A stretch of 64,000 nucleotides of DNA from Ceratotherium simum simum (taxonomy: Eukaryota; Chordata; Mammalia; Perissodactyla; Rhinocerotidae). This document shows, one piece after another, positions 12,901 to 26,040 of this stretch; within the stretch, counting starts at the first letter, position 1; each line of letters starts with the position of its first letter. Both the position numbers and the translations under genes were made by a program. The stretch is from NCBI RefSeq assembly GCF_000283155.1, contig NW_004454166.1, positions 2,146,564 through 2,210,563 of the forward strand. Direction: 5' to 3'. Under the pieces are notes generated by a model. That model saw nothing but the letters and a program-made list of their open reading frames with translations. It was not told where the DNA came from and made no database searches.

Positions 12901-13640
12901 CTTTTCATGTCTTGTAACTTCTTATTGAACACTGGACATTTCAGATAATATGTTGTAGCAACTCTAGATTCTTATTTTTCCCTCCTGAGAGTTGTTGTTG
13001 TTATTATTTTGTTTGTTTAGTAACTTTCCTGGACTAAATCTGTGAATTCTGTCAGCAATGTGTGGCCATAGATGTCTCTGCTTAATTTTTTATTTTTCTA
13101 AATTTTTATGCATAGCTTCTCAGGAGTCACCCCTTTTTCTGCATGCTTGGTATTCAGCCACCAGCTGTCTGAGGTTGTACACAAATGCCTTGAGAAACAC
13201 CTTGAGCCAGCGAGGTGTCCACTGTTTGCTGATGGATCTATGTGTGCGCTGGGGCATGCTTCAAAGTTCAGATCATTTTCGATACTTCTCTGGTATTTAC
13301 TTTCTGCCAGGTGCCTCCACTTTCCCTGTTTCTTCTGCACATGAACTAATGATGGGCTCTTTCGTTAGTCAGGGATGTGTAGGTGGTTTGGACATGCTCT
13401 GGTTTCTGCTGAGACTAGCAGAGCTGCTGCTCCATTCTGTTCGTTTGCCATCAAATATCACTACTTTGACTGAAAAATGCTCCAAATTACGTGAGACCCT
13501 TTGCTAGTGACAGCGCAGTGGCTGGTTTTCATTGCTTGCTCCAGCCTGGTTGAACTATCCTAATGATAGAATTTGGGATTGGGGGATTGTTAGTAGCCCC
13601 TGGGAAGAATGCCACAGATTGAATTGTTCTTACCTACAGT
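9960..13640 (-). mobile_element. L1 fragment: 5' region and ORF1 part, reverse orientation
   Basis: 11456-11698 on the minus strand encodes a coiled-coil stretch typical of L1 ORF1p (TEITDLKNTVIELKNS). Sequence from about 11820 to 13640 has the look of an old L1 5' UTR in antisense, including an imperfect tandem duplication at 12030-12760. No ORF2 follows on the low-coordinate side, so the element is 3'-truncated. Confidence 0.65.
12030..12760. repeat. Imperfect tandem repeat, two units of about 350-390 bp in an L1 5' region
   Basis: Unit 1 (about 12030-12390) and unit 2 (about 12430-12760) share CAGTCAGC.CCTAGAT, TTCTGTGGGA, AGAGCCAGGTGATC..GGGACCCATC and ACAAGCTTCTTC..GGGAGA in the same order. 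Confidence 0.75.
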
Positions 13641-13799
13641 TCAGCATTTTTCATGAATAATCACTTCTCAATTTATCATGTTTTTTTCGTCATTTATTAC
13701 AGGGCTGAAATTATTGTTTTTGACAATTTTGCCCAGCTTTATAATTGCTCTTTAGGGAGAGGATTTCTTGAATTCTTCACCTGTTATTCAAGACTAGTG

Positions 13800-16165
13800 G
13801 TCTCTAGGGGTACCACATCTTGTGTTTTTTATTTTTGTGATTTTATTTTTAGAGACTTTCAGGTTCACAGCAAAATTGAGTGGAAAGTACAGAGAATTCC
13901 CATATACCTCCTAGTTATACAACCTCCCACATTGTGAACGTCTCCTACAAATGGTACATTTGTTACAATCGATAAATCTATATCAACACATCATTATCAC
14001 CCAAGTGTGTAATTTACGTTATAGGACACTCTTGGTGTTGTACATTCTGTGGGTTTGGCAACAATATAATCACATGTATCCACCATTGTAGTATAAAGAA
14101 TAGTTTCACTGACCTAAAAATCCTCTGTGTTCTCCCTATATACCTTTCCGTGTCCCCTAACCTCTGGCAATCACTAGTCTTTTACTATCTCTATAGGTTT
14201 GCATTTCCAGAGTGTCACATAGTTGGAATCATATGGTATATAGCCTTTTCAGATTGGCTTCTTTCCCTTAGTAATATGCATTTAAGGTTCTTCCATGTCT
14301 TTTCATGGCTTCATAGCTCATTTATTTTTAGTGATGAATAATATTCACTATCTGGATGTACTGCAGTTTACTTACCATTCACCTGCTGAAGGACATCTTG
14401 GATGCTTCCAAGTTTTGACAGTTATGAATAAAGCTACTATAGATCTGTGTTCAGATTTTTATGTGGACATAAGTTTTCAGTTAATTTCTATAAATACCGA
14501 GGGGTGCAATTGCTGGATTGCAAGGAGTGTGTGTGTTTAGTTTGGTAAGAAACCAGCCAATTGGCTTCCAAAGTGGCTGTATCATTTTGAATTCCCACCA
14601 GCAGTGAATGAGAGTTCCTGTTGCTCCACATCCTCACCAGCATTTGGAGTTGTCAAGTGTTCCAGATTTTGGCCATTCTAATAGATGTGTAGTGGCATCT
14701 CACAGTTGTTTTAATTTGCATTTGGACATTATGATGTTGAGCATCTTTTCTTCACCTTATCTGCCATCTGTATATATTTTTTGGTAAAGTGTCTGTTCCT
14801 ATATTTCCCCCATTTTTTGATTAGGTTGTTCATTTTCTTATTGTGAGTTTTAGGAGTTCTTTGTATATTTTGGATAAAAATCCTTTATCAGGTATGTTTT
14901 GTGCAAGTATTTTCTCCAAGTGTGTGGCTTGTCTTCTAGTTCTCTTGACTGTGTCCTTCACAGAGCAGAAGTTTTTAATTTTAATCAAGTCCAGCTTATC
15001 AATTCTTTCTTTCATGGATCGTACCTTTGGTGTTGTATACAAAAAGTCATCACAATACCCAAGGTCATTTAGGTTTTCTCCTATGTTATCTTCTATGATT
15101 CTTGATTCTATGATTCTCCTATGTTATCTTCTATCTCCTAGATTATCTCCTATGTTATCTTTTATGTTCTGGAGTTTTACGGTTCTGTGTTTTACATTTA
15201 GGTCTATGATCCATTTTGAGCTAATTTTTGTGTGGAGTGTAATGTCTGTGTCTGGATTCATTTTTCTTAGATATGGATGTTCTGTTGTTTCAGCACCATT
15301 TGTTGAAAGGAAATATCTTTGCTTCATTGTATTGCCTTTTGCTCTTTTGTCAAAGATCGGTTGTCTTTATGTGTGTCTATTTTAGGGCTTTCTATTCTGT
15401 TCCATTGATCTGTCTATTTTTCACCAATACCACCCTGTCTTGATTTCTGTAGCTTTATAGTAAGTCTTGTAGTTGGGAAGTGTCAGTCCTCCAACTTCGT
15501 TCTTCTTTTTCCATATTGAGTTGGCTATTCGGGATCTTTTTTCTCTCCATATAAACTTTAAAATCAGTTTGTTGACATCCACAAAATACCTTGGGATTGT
15601 GTTGAATCTGTAGATCAATTTGAGAAGAATTGACGTCTTGACAATATTGAATCTTCCTGTCCATGAGCATGAACTATCTCTCCATTTATTCTTTTTAATT
15701 TTTTTCATCAGAGTATTGTAGTTTTCCTCGTGTAGATCTTATACATATTTTGTTACATTATATTTCTTTTTTTAGTACTGATGTAAATAGTATTGTGTTT
15801 TAATTTCAAATTCTACTTGTTCATTGCTAGTGCACAGAAAAGTGATTGACTTGTATATATTAACCTTGTATCCTGCAAACTTGCTATAATTTCTTATTAG
15901 TTCCAGGAGTTGTTTTGCCAATTCTTTCAGTTTTCTACATAGAAAATCATGTCATCTACAAAGAAAGCCAGTTTTATTTCCTCCTTCCCGATCTGTATAC
16001 CTTTTATTTCGTTTTGTTATTACATTAGCTAGGACTTGCACTATGATGTTAAAAGGAATGGTGAGAAAGGATATCCTTATCTGGTTCCTGACCTTAATGG
16101 GAAAGCTTCAAGTTTCTCACCATTAAGTATGGTGTTAGTAGTAGTTTTTTTGTAGATGTTCTTTT
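13800..16165 (-). mobile_element. L1 fragment: ORF2 3' part and 3' UTR, reverse orientation
   Basis: Minus-strand frames at 15421-15708 ([33 protein letters not shown]) and 14830-15042 (LIKIKNFCSVKDTVKR..DKGFLSKIYKELL) are L1 ORF2 C-terminal sequence. 13830-14150 resembles an L1M-type 3' UTR. It is 5'-truncated and degraded. Confidence 0.85.
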
Positions 16166-16353
16166 TTTATGTGTTTGTTTGTTCTTGTTATCTTTCCATT
16201 GTGAGTGGAAGCATATGGTAGTTGACTTTCTCCGTCTGACTTATTTTGCTTAGCATAATAGCCTCAAGGTCCATCCATGTTGTGGCAATTGTCAAGATTT
16301 CATCTCTTTCATGGCTGAGTAGTATTCCATTGTGTATATACCACATCTTCTTT

Positions 16354-16557
16354 TAATTTTTTTTTTTTAATTTATTTTTCCCCCAAAGCCCCAGTAGATT
16401 GTTGCGTGTTATAGCTGCACATCCTTCTAGTTGCTGTATGTGGGACGTGGCCTCAGCATGGCCGGAGAAGCAGTGCGTCGGTGCCTGCCCGGGATCTGAA
16501 CCCAGGCCGCCAGTAGCAGAGCACATGCACTTAACTGCTAAGCCACAGGGCTGGCCT
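16354..16557 (-). mobile_element. ERE-type SINE nested in the L1 3' end
   Basis: Flanked by a 15-bp duplication TACCACATCTTCTTT at 16339-16353 and 16558-16572; L1 sequence resumes directly after it. Confidence 0.92.
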
Positions 16558-19500
16558 TACCACATCTTCTTTATCCGTTCATCCAGCGATGGGCACTTAG
16601 GTTGTTTCAAAGTCTTGGCTATTGTGAATAATGCTGCAGTGACCATAGGGGTGCAGGCATCTTTTCACATTCGTGTTTTCGTGGTCTTCAGATAAATACT
16701 CAGAAGTGGAATGGCTGGATCGTATGGTAGTTCTATTCTTAATTTTTTGAGGAATCTCTACACTCTTTTCCATAATGGCTGCACCAGTTTACATTGCCAC
16801 CAGTAGTGTATGAGGGTTCCCTTTTCTGTTCATCCTCTCCAACACTTGTTATTTCTTGTCTTGTTAATTACAGTCATTCTGACGGGCATGAGGTGATATC
16901 TCATTGTGTTTTTGGTTTGCATTTCCCTAATAAGTAGTGATGTTGAACATCTTTCATGTGCCTGTTGGCCATCTGTATAGCTTCTTTGGAAAAATGTCTG
17001 TTTATATCCATTGCCCATTTTTTTTGTTTTTTTGTTGTTGAGTTGTATGAGTTCTTTATATATTTTGGAAATTAATCCCTTATCAGGTATATGATTTGCA
17101 GATATCTTCTCCCAGTGGGTAGATTGTCTTTTCATTTTGTTAGTGGTTTCCTTTCCTGTTCAGAAGCTTCTTAGTTTGAGGTAGTCCCATTTGTTTATTT
17201 TTTTGTTTGTTTGTTTCCCTTGCCTGAGGGGACATGGTATTCAGAAAGATGCTGCTAAGACCAATGTCGAGGAGCATACTGCCTCTGTTTTCTTCTAGTA
17301 GTTTTATTGTTTCAGGTGTTACATTCAAGTCGTTAATCCATTTTGAGTTAACGTTTGTGTATGGTGTAAGATAATAGTCTACTTTGATTCTATTGTGTGT
17401 AGTTGTACAGTTTTCCCGACACTATTTATTGAAGAGACTTTCCTTTCTCCATTGTATGTTCTTGGCTCCTTTGTTGAAAATTAGCTGTCCACAGATGTGT
17501 GGGTTTATTTCTGGGCTCTTGATTCTGTTCCATTGATCTGTGTCTGTTTTTGTGCTAGTACTGTGCCGTTTTGATTACTGTAGCTTGTAGCATATTTTGA
17601 AATCAGGGAGTGTGATACCTCCAGCTTTGTTGTTTTTTCTCAGAATTGTTTTGGCTACTCAGGGTCTTTTGTTGTTGTGTATAAATTTTAGGATTCTTTG
17701 TTCTATTTCTGTGAAAAATGTCATTGATACTTTGATAGGAATTGCATTGAATCCGTAGCTTTTTTTAGGAGGTATAGACATTTAACTATGTTAATTCTTC
17801 CAATCCATGAGCACAGAGTATCTTTCTATTTCTTTGTGTCTTCTTTGATTTCTTTCGACAATGTTTTATAGTTTTCAGTGTACAAGTCTTTCAATTCTTT
17901 CGTTAAATTTATTCCTAGGCATTTTATTGTTTTTGTTGTGATTGTAAATGGGATTGTATTCTTAATTTCTCTTTCTGCTATTTCTTTGTTAGTGTATAGA
18001 AACACAACTGATTTTTGTATGTTGATTTTGTACTCTGCAACTTTATTGTATTCATTTATTATTTCTAGTAGTTTTTGGTGGATTCCTTAGGGTTTTCTCT
18101 ATATAAAATAATGTCATCTGCAAATAGTGGCAGTTTTATTTCTTCCTTTCCAATTTGGATCCCTTTTATTTCTTTTTCTTGCCTGATTGCTCTGGCTAGG
18201 ACTTCCAATGCTGTGTTAAATAAGAGTGGTGAAAATGGGCATCTTTGTCTTGTTCCTGTTCTTAAAGGGAAAGCTTTCAGTTTTTCACCATCGAGTACGT
18301 TTGCTGTGGGTTTGTCATATATGGCCTTTATTATGCTGAGGTACTTTCCTTCTATACCGTATTTTAGTCAAAGTTTTTATCATAAGTGGATGCTGCATCT
18401 TGTTGATGCTTTTTTGCTTATATTGAGATTATCATGTGATTTTTGTTCTTCATTTTGTTAATGTGAGGCATCACATTGATTGATTTGCGGATGTGGAACC
18501 ATCCTTGCATCCCTGGAATAAATCCCACTTGATCATGGTGTATCATCTTTTTTATGTATTGTTGTATTCAGTTTGCTGGTATTTTGTTGAAGATTTTTTC
18601 ATCTATTTTCGTCAGTGACATTGGCCTGTAATTTTCTTTTTGTTTTGGTATCAGGGTTATGTTGGCCTTGTAGAATGAGTTAGGAAGCATCCTCTCCTCT
18701 TCAGCTTTTCAGAAGAGTTTGAGAAGGATAGGAATTAAGCCTTCTTTGAATGTTTGGTAGAATTCACCAGGGAAGCCAACTGGTCCTGGACTTTTGTCTT
18801 TTGGGAGGTTTTTGATTACTGTTTTGATCTCTTTACCAGTGACCAGTCTATTCAGATTCTCTTTCTTCTTGATTCAGTTTTGGAAGGTTGTATGATTCTA
18901 AGGATTTATCCATTTCTTGTATATTATCCAGTTTGTTGGCGTATAGCTTTTTGTAGTAGTCTCTTAATCCTTTGTTATCCATCTTAATTTCTCCTCTTTT
19001 GTTTCTGATTTTATTTGAACCTTTTCTTTTTTTTCTTAGTGAATCTAGTTAAAGGTTTGTCCATTTTGTTTATCTGTTCGAAGAACCAGCTCTGAGTTCC
19101 ATTGATCCTTTCTATTGTCTTTTTGTCTGTTTCATTTATTTTTACTCTGATTTTTAGTATTTCCTCTTTTCTATGGATTTGTGGCTTTGTTTGTTCCTCT
19201 TTTTCTAGTTCCTTTAGTTGTAGTGTTAGATTGGTTACTTGATATTTTTCTTGTTTTTTTGAGGCAGGCCTGTATTACTCTAAACTTCCCTCTTAGTACC
19301 GCTTTTGCTGCATCCCATAGATTTGGTGTGTTTATTTTTTCATTTTCGTTTGTCTCTGGGTATTTTTTATTTCTTCTTTGATTTCTTCTTTGATCCAGTA
19401 GTTGTTCAGTAGCATGTTGTTTAGTCTCTACGTGTTTGTGAAATTCCCAGCTTTCTTCTCTTAGTTGATTTCTAGTTTCATACCATTGTGATTTGAAAGA

Positions 19501-20289
19501 TGTGTGGTATTATTTCAGTCTTCTTAAATTTGTTGAGACTGTTTTGTGTCCCAACATATGGTCTGTTCTTTAGAATGTTGCATGTGCACTTGAGAAGAAT
19601 GTTTATTCCGCTGCTTTTGGATGGAATGTTCTATATATATCTATTAATTCCATCCGGTCTAATGTTTCATTTAAGGCTGATGTTTCCTTGTTGACTTTCT
19701 GTCTGGATGATCTATCCATTGATGTAAGGAGGGCATTAAACTCCCCTACTATTATTGTGTTGCTATCAGTTTTCCCCTCGGTCTGTTAATAGTTGGTTTA
19801 TATATTTTGGTGATTCTATGGTAGGTGCATATATATTAATAAATGTTAAATCTTTTTGATGGGTTGTCCCATTTATCATTCTATAATGTCCATCTTTGTC
19901 ATCTCTTGTTATCGTTTTGGCTTGAAGTGTAATTTGTCTGATATAAGTATGACTAAACCCCCTTTCTTTTGTTTGCTGTTTGCTTGGAGTATCATTTTCC
20001 ATCCCTTCACTTTGAGCCTATGTTTGTTTTTAAAGATGAGATGAATCTCCTCGAGGCAGCATATAGATGGGTCTTCCTTTTTAGTCCATCCAGCCACTCT
20101 GTGTCTTGATTGGTAAATTCCACTCATTTTCATTTAGGATTATTATTGATACATGAGCAATTAGTACTGCCAATTTATGTTTTGTTTTCTGATTGTTCTA
20201 TGTCTCTGTTGTTTCTTCTGCCATGTGTTTCTGTCCGCCATTTCAGTTTGTTGTTTTTTTGTGATGTTTTTCTCAGTTTCCTCTTTTTT

Positions 20290-20483
20290 TTTCTTCGTTG
20301 GTGAGCAAGATTGGCCCTGGGCTATCATTCCTGCCCATCTTCGTCTACTTTGTATGTGGGACGCCTGCCACAGCATGGCTTCATAAGCGCTGTGTCGTTC
20401 TATGCCCAGGATCTGAACCTTCGAACCCCGGGCCACTGAAGTGGAGCTCGCGAACTTAACCACTACACGACTGGGCTGGCCGC
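20290..20483 (-). mobile_element. ERE-type SINE nested in L1 near the ORF1/ORF2 boundary
   Basis: Starts with a T-rich tract, contains GAGCAAGATTGGCCCTGGGC and ends GGGCTGGCCG. The flanking CAGTTT..CTTTTTT repeats (20274 and 20484) are a degenerate target duplication. Confidence 0.85.
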
Positions 20484-22189
20484 CAGTTTATTCTTTTTTC
20501 ATGTTTCTTGTCTCAGCTCTGAATTTTTCTCTTCTGGTTTCCTTGAGGTTTGTATATAAGGTATCATAGGTGAAATAGTCCTTTTTCTGCTGATAGCATC
20601 TTATCTTCGTTTATCTATACAAGTTCTGTCCCTTTTCCTATTCCTTTTCTATGTTTTTGTTGTTGCAAATTATCCCATTTTATGTTGTGAATTCATTATG
20701 AAATTGGAGTGGCTTTCTTTCCCTTTAACCTTTATGTTATAGGTAAGTGTTTACTACCAACCTATTCTGATGTAGAGTTGCAATTTTCTGATTCTGTCTG
20801 TCAATTTATCACCTTGCTCAAAGTTTTGTATACCTTTGCCTTTTTGCTTCAGGTAGAAGAGCTCCTTTCAACATTTCTTGTTAGGCAGGTGTAGTGGCAG
20901 TGAACCTCCCTCGGTTTTCGTTTGTCTGGGAAAGCCTGTATTTCTCCTTCATATCTGAAGGATAGCTTTGCTCGGTAGAGTATTCTTGGGTGACAGTTTT
21001 TGTCTTTGAATATTTTGAATGTATCATTCCAGTGTCCCCTGGCCTGTAGAGTTTCTGCTGAGAAATGTGCTGATAGCCAAAGGGGGTTCCCTTACAGGTT
21101 AATTTTTTTCCACTGACTGTCTTTAGTATTCTTTCTTGTCATTTATTTTTGACAATTTTATCATCATGTTTCTTGGAGAAGGTTTTTTTGCATTGAGATA
21201 ACTGTGTGTTTTATTAACTTCATGGATTTGTATATCCAGTTCCTTCCCCAGGTAGGGGAATTCTAACTTATTATTTCTTTAAATAATCACTTACTGCTTT
21301 CTCTCTCTCGTTATCTCTTTCTGAGCTACCCATTATTCTTATGTTGCCATTTCTAAGGGAGTTGAATAGTTCCTGTAGAATTTTTTGTTATTTTTAAATG
21401 TTAGTTCTCCTCTCTTCTAGCTGAATCATTTCTATGTTTCTGTCTTCCAGTTCACTGATTCTCTCTTCCACGTGGTCAGCTCTATTTCCAATGCTTTCTA
21501 ATGCATTCTTCATTTCATTTATTGAGTTTTCAGCTCCAAAATTTCTGTTTGGTTCTTTTTTAGAGTTTCAATCGTTTTGGTAAAGTGTTTTGTCTCTTCA
21601 TTCATTTTATTCCAGAGCTCATCGAACTGTTTTTCTGAGTTTTCTTGTAGCTCATTGAGTTTGTTCGTGGCAGCTATTTTGAATTCTTTATCAATTAGAT
21701 CATAATCTTCCATGACTTTAAGTCTAATTTTTGGAGATTCATCATTTTCATTTTGTGATGCCATGTTACCATGTATTTTTGCAGGGCTTGATTAGTTATT
21801 CCTCTGTTGGTGCATTTGCTGTAGCAATAGTTTTCTTATTTAGGTACAGTTTTGTTTGCTGTGATTCTAACTATTCAATCAGTGTGTAATTTGAGGCCTT
21901 TCTTTTGTTTTAAGATGGTGGGGCTGTAACACCAGTTTTTAGTTTTTCTCTCCTGAGCTGCCTCTGGCCCTCTTTGAGAATTGGAATTTCAATGCCCTTG
22001 CTGTTGCCACCTGCACCTCCGGGGGTCACCAATGCCTTGCTGTTGCCATTGTTGCTGCAATTTCTGTCTTTCCCACCAGGCGCGCAGGGATGGTGGGCAC
22101 CTCCACCTTGTCCAGGGTCCAGGGTCCCAGGTTGCAAGCACCAGCGCAATGGTGAGGGGAGGGGGAGGAGGGAGAGAGAGTAGGGTTTG

Positions 22190-22680
22190 TGGGGCACTGC
22201 CACCATTGTTGCCTCATTCCTTGTGGCTCCAGGTACCACTGAGGTCGGGAGTCTGATGTCACGTGCACCACTTCAGCTGCTGCTACTGGGTTCTGAGCCA
22301 CAGCCAGGGGATTGCAGGGCACTGGTTTTGCTATTTCCTGGTTCCCTGTGGCCACAGGTGATGCTGTGGTTGGGAGGTCAGGGTCGTGTGTGTGCCTCTA
22401 CTGCTGCTACTAGGTTCTGAGCCATAGCTAGCGGGTCAGGATTGTGGGGCTTCACTTCTGCTGTTGTCCTGTTCCCTGTGGCTGCAGGCACTGCTGTGGT
22501 TGGAAGATTGGGGTTGTGTATGTACCTCTGCTGCTGATACTGGGGTCTGAGCCACAGTCAGGGGTTGGGATTGTGGGGCTCTGCCTCTGTTGTTGTCCTC
22601 TCCCCTGTGGCTGCAGGTGCTGCTGTGGTGAGGAGACCGGAGTTGTGTGCACACCAGGTTCTCTGGGGCTACAGGTGGCT
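22190..22680. repeat. Imperfect tandem units of about 120-130 bp in the L1 5' UTR
   Basis: GGTTCTGAGCCACAGCCAGG recurs in variant form at about 22289, 22411 and 22543. Each copy is followed by GTGG-rich sequence, CCTGTGGC..CAGG and GCTGCTGCTACT-like blocks. A repeated-unit 5' UTR is a promoter design known in some L1 lineages. Confidence 0.7.
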
Positions 22681-22900
22681 GGCTTAGCCACCATGGCTTG
22701 GGTCCCGGGTCGTGCGCACTGCCTCCACTGTTCCTCTTCTTCGCCTCCTCTGTGTGCTCCAGTCCACCTGCTTTGTCTGTACTGATGTGTGGATTTCTCT
22801 GGTGTGTTGGGCAAAGGAACCTTTGCTGAGTTATGGAGGTTTTACTCATTATAGACTGAAGAGGAGAGACAAAGGGACTATCTCACGCGGCATGATGCTG

Positions 22901-25000
22901 ACATCATTGTGTTAAGTCACTTCTTGACTAATTGTTTAAACTTCCTTATAATTGTTAGTAATTCCTTGGAAATTGACTTTACCCTCCTTTATAGTAGAAA
23001 TGATGGTGAGGAGGAAATAAGAATGGGTACCATATTTATCTTTTGACATTAAATGCAAAGATACTGTACGTGCTTTCGGATGTTTTCAATTAAGTATAGA
23101 TGTTAAACCATGCATATAGTTTGATTGCTAAAAACCAAAAGAATAACCTGCAAAATAGAATTCCAATCACATGATAGGTGTACTCAATATCAGTAAGCAG
23201 TTGTACTGATTTTTTAAAGTATCTGTGCAGTTAATCTACCTCAGAACTAACCTCGATGCCCAGTACCTTCGTTTGATGTTTCCTTTGCACTGAACGTCGG
23301 CATATGTTGTGCTATGACTTTGAAATTCTTTCCTCAGAGAATACTTATTTTAATGGGAAAGATAATAGGAAACACACATTTAATGGAGCACAGGTTGCTG
23401 ATGGTAGTTATTTAATTTTACTATGTCATGCTGATCTACTTGAGGCCTCTGAGTTCTGCAACCCAGGCAAATGATAAGAGGCCTCTGCTTCTGGGGCCTC
23501 AGGTGCTCCTAACTCAGAGGCTCGGCTCAGCCCGGTAGTGGGCCTGGGCCAGCAGAACCCTTGAGCCAGAGTGACATATGCACAGAGACATCACTGACCG
23601 TGACCCAGGAGGCAAGGACAGAGTCTGGGGAGGACACTGAGAAAATGATGGAGAAAACAATGATTGGAAGAGATCAGCATTTCTCTAGAGAAGTGTTAAC
23701 AAGAGTCCTTGAGAATGAATCTTTGAAGACACTGGGCTTCTGTAATGATAAACAGTAATTGGGAACCAAAGTGCAACGTGAAATGATGTTAATGAGTAGG
23801 ATGAAGAAACACTCTATTCACTGCATAGGTTTCAGGAGTGTATCAAAAACCCCTTAAGAAACCAGGAGCTCTGTAGAGTGAACTAGGAAAAAAACCAATG
23901 AAACCAAACCCTCGCCCACAGGAGGATTCTGAACAAGCGCTTGGTCGTGGTACCAGGTGCAAATGATGTGGCAGGAGCGCCCCTCTCTTGGGGCTGGCCC
24001 TGCAGTCATACTCCCTGTGTGGCTAGCTCCCCAGCTGAATAATAAAGTGATCCTAGAGCCTGTGGAAAGAACAGTGCAGCCAGAAACAGAGCCACACACG
24101 CATGGACTCGACCTTAGGTCTGAGCAGGCCTTGTGACAAGGGCAGAAAGCCTGTGCTGGGACCCTAAGGTATTGAAGAAAAAGTTATTCATGACGCTTGT
24201 GAGGCTGACTTTATTCACGGGGGCTACTACAATGGGGTTTTGTAGTGGGGGAGAGAGATCGGGCTCCGCTTTGAATACAGTAAGGAAAGGTGAGATTTAT
24301 GGGTAAGGCACAGGGTGAGCGTCAGTGAATGGAAAATCACTAGGACGAAACATCAGTGATAAGGGTTCCTAACAGGATTCCTGCTGAAGGCAGGCTGGAG
24401 TGATGAGACATCACCTGGGGGATGATGGAGGATGAGGAACCTGATCAGATGTTGAGGGTGATCAGGGGATGGGGGATTCTGGCTAAACTGACTTAGCAGG
24501 ATTCTTGCCAGAACTGGACTCTACAAGGAAGGACATGGGAGCCAAAGCCTGGGCTTAGTAAAAACGATTGCTGAGGAGACGCTGACCAAAATTTATTCAA
24601 GGAGAGGATCTTTGTCAGGGAGTCTGCTGTCCCATTTGCTGACCCCAGGTGGAGCAGGTGCCAGGGCATGCAGGAAGGAGTCTGGGCATGTTGTGCCTGG
24701 ACCTTCTGGGCCCCAGCCCAAGGGCATCAAGACCATGTGCTCTCAGGGATGTGTCTAAGGCTTCAGGGCAGGGGCTGATCCAACTGGGATGACCTGGACT
24801 CTGCCAGACCCTGGACCTCCCCAAGTCTCCCCACCCCCCATTCCTGTTCCACCAACCATGGTCCCGCATCCCACCCATGTCCCAGGTGCTTGCCTGGCCA
24901 GCTACTCCGTGCTGCACATGGACGGCCATGACAGAGATCCCCCTCTCCAGATGCCAGGGCCCTGTGGGAGGCTCTGGGCTCTGCTGTGGGTTCCCTGGGC
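22901..25000. other. No gene recognised; possible LTR-like stretch at about 24180-24580
   Basis: 24195-24560 has the general look of a reverse-oriented LTR (GACTTTATTCACGGGG near one end, repeated CAGGATTC motifs), but I cannot name it. GC-rich overlapping frames at 24615-25121 have no recognisable domain. Confidence 0.35.
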
Positions 25001-25029
25001 ACACACAATCAACAGATGGTGCCAGCAAT

Positions 25030-25640
25030 CTCCAAGGACCCAGACATGGGAAAAAGGCAATGAAGACAGGGGAGGGCCTGTGGGTGGGGGCGTGTCAGTG
25101 CAGAGCAGCTGGGATTCATGAAGAAGGGCACACTATGAAGACATAAATACTGTGTATAATGTTGTATCAGGCAGGAATGCATGCTAGCAAGGACAACAGA
25201 GACAGGAAGCTGTTTTGGATGGGTACTCAAGAGACCCCACTGAGGTGGGCAATGGAGGCATGTGCTGTGGGTAGGAAGAACGTTCCAAGTGCAGCGTTTC
25301 AGGGCAAGGGGAGTATCCAGGGTGTTTGAGGAAGAGCGCAGAGCCTAGGATGGCTATGATGCAATGAGTGAGTGAAGGGAGGAAGATGAGAGTGAGGCCA
25401 CAAGAGGCCTGGGGCCCGACCAAGCAGGACTCGGAGGCACACGCCAGAACTCTGGGTTTATTCTAATCAGATGGATCACCCTTGGATGCTATGAGTAGTG
25501 ATGGCACAGTCAGGCTCACGTTTGAGGGCGTCACTTTGACGACTCTGTGAACAGGCCAGGGGAACAAGAGTGGACACAGAGTGGTTGATTACGAGATTAT
25601 TGCAGCTGCCAAGAGAGAGAGATGCTGAGTTGAGGTTCTG
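25030..25640. repeat. L2-like ancient repeat remnant
   Basis: Blocks such as GGTTTATTCTAATCAGATGG and TTGCAGCTGCCAAGAGAGAG follow the order of the same ancient repeat seen at 4760-5225, strongly diverged. Confidence 0.4.
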
Positions 25641-25849
25641 GATGGGCTCTTTTCCTCACTTTTGTTCTTGACCTTCCAAACTGCACAACTTCAGATGTGG
25701 GAGATTGAGCAATTTCCTCCATCTCCCCAACAGACTAGGATTAATCCAGGCCTTTACCTGCAACACACTTTTCTGAGTGTTGAGAGAGAACAAGTTGATG
25801 TCTCAGCACAAAAGAATCTGAAATAGCTTCACTTAACCTCATGGTTATG

Positions 25850-26040
25850 GTCGTTAGTTGTAGTTGCAGTTTTATGGCTGTGGGGTTATTTACTCTGTAT
25901 CTGCTTTTTACGCTGAACTATATGCTTCATGGAAGGAGAAAATTATTTGTTTTAAATCACCGCTATATCCTCAGTTTTACCACAATGCCTGACACATAGC
26001 AGTTCCTCAAATTGTGGTGTGTTCATGTCTGTATTAGTGA
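25850..26040. repeat. L2 3'-end remnant
   Basis: ATATCCTCAGTTTTACCACAATGCCTGACACATAGCAG matches the L2 3' end pattern in sense orientation. A short GA run follows at 26036-26053. Confidence 0.5.

Larger units (their letters stand above)
16166..22900 (-). mobile_element. Near full-length L1 (about 6.7 kb), reverse orientation, decayed
   Basis: It reads leftwards. The GC-rich 5' UTR (about 21800-22900) has repeated units. ORF1 N-terminal sequence at 21519-21764 includes KLNELQENSEKQFDELWNK. The ORF2 endonuclease region (19766-20133) includes CCLEEIHL and FINIYAPT, and the ORF2 C-terminus (16830-17135) includes [12 protein letters not shown]. Both ORFs are broken by stops and frameshifts. Two ERE SINEs (16354-16557, 20290-20483) have inserted into it. 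Confidence 0.85.

Noticed and set aside
22436..22849. 137-codon minus-strand frame with repeated peptide
   Set aside because: It falls in the repeated 5' UTR of an L1 element; the peptide repeat follows from the DNA repeat.
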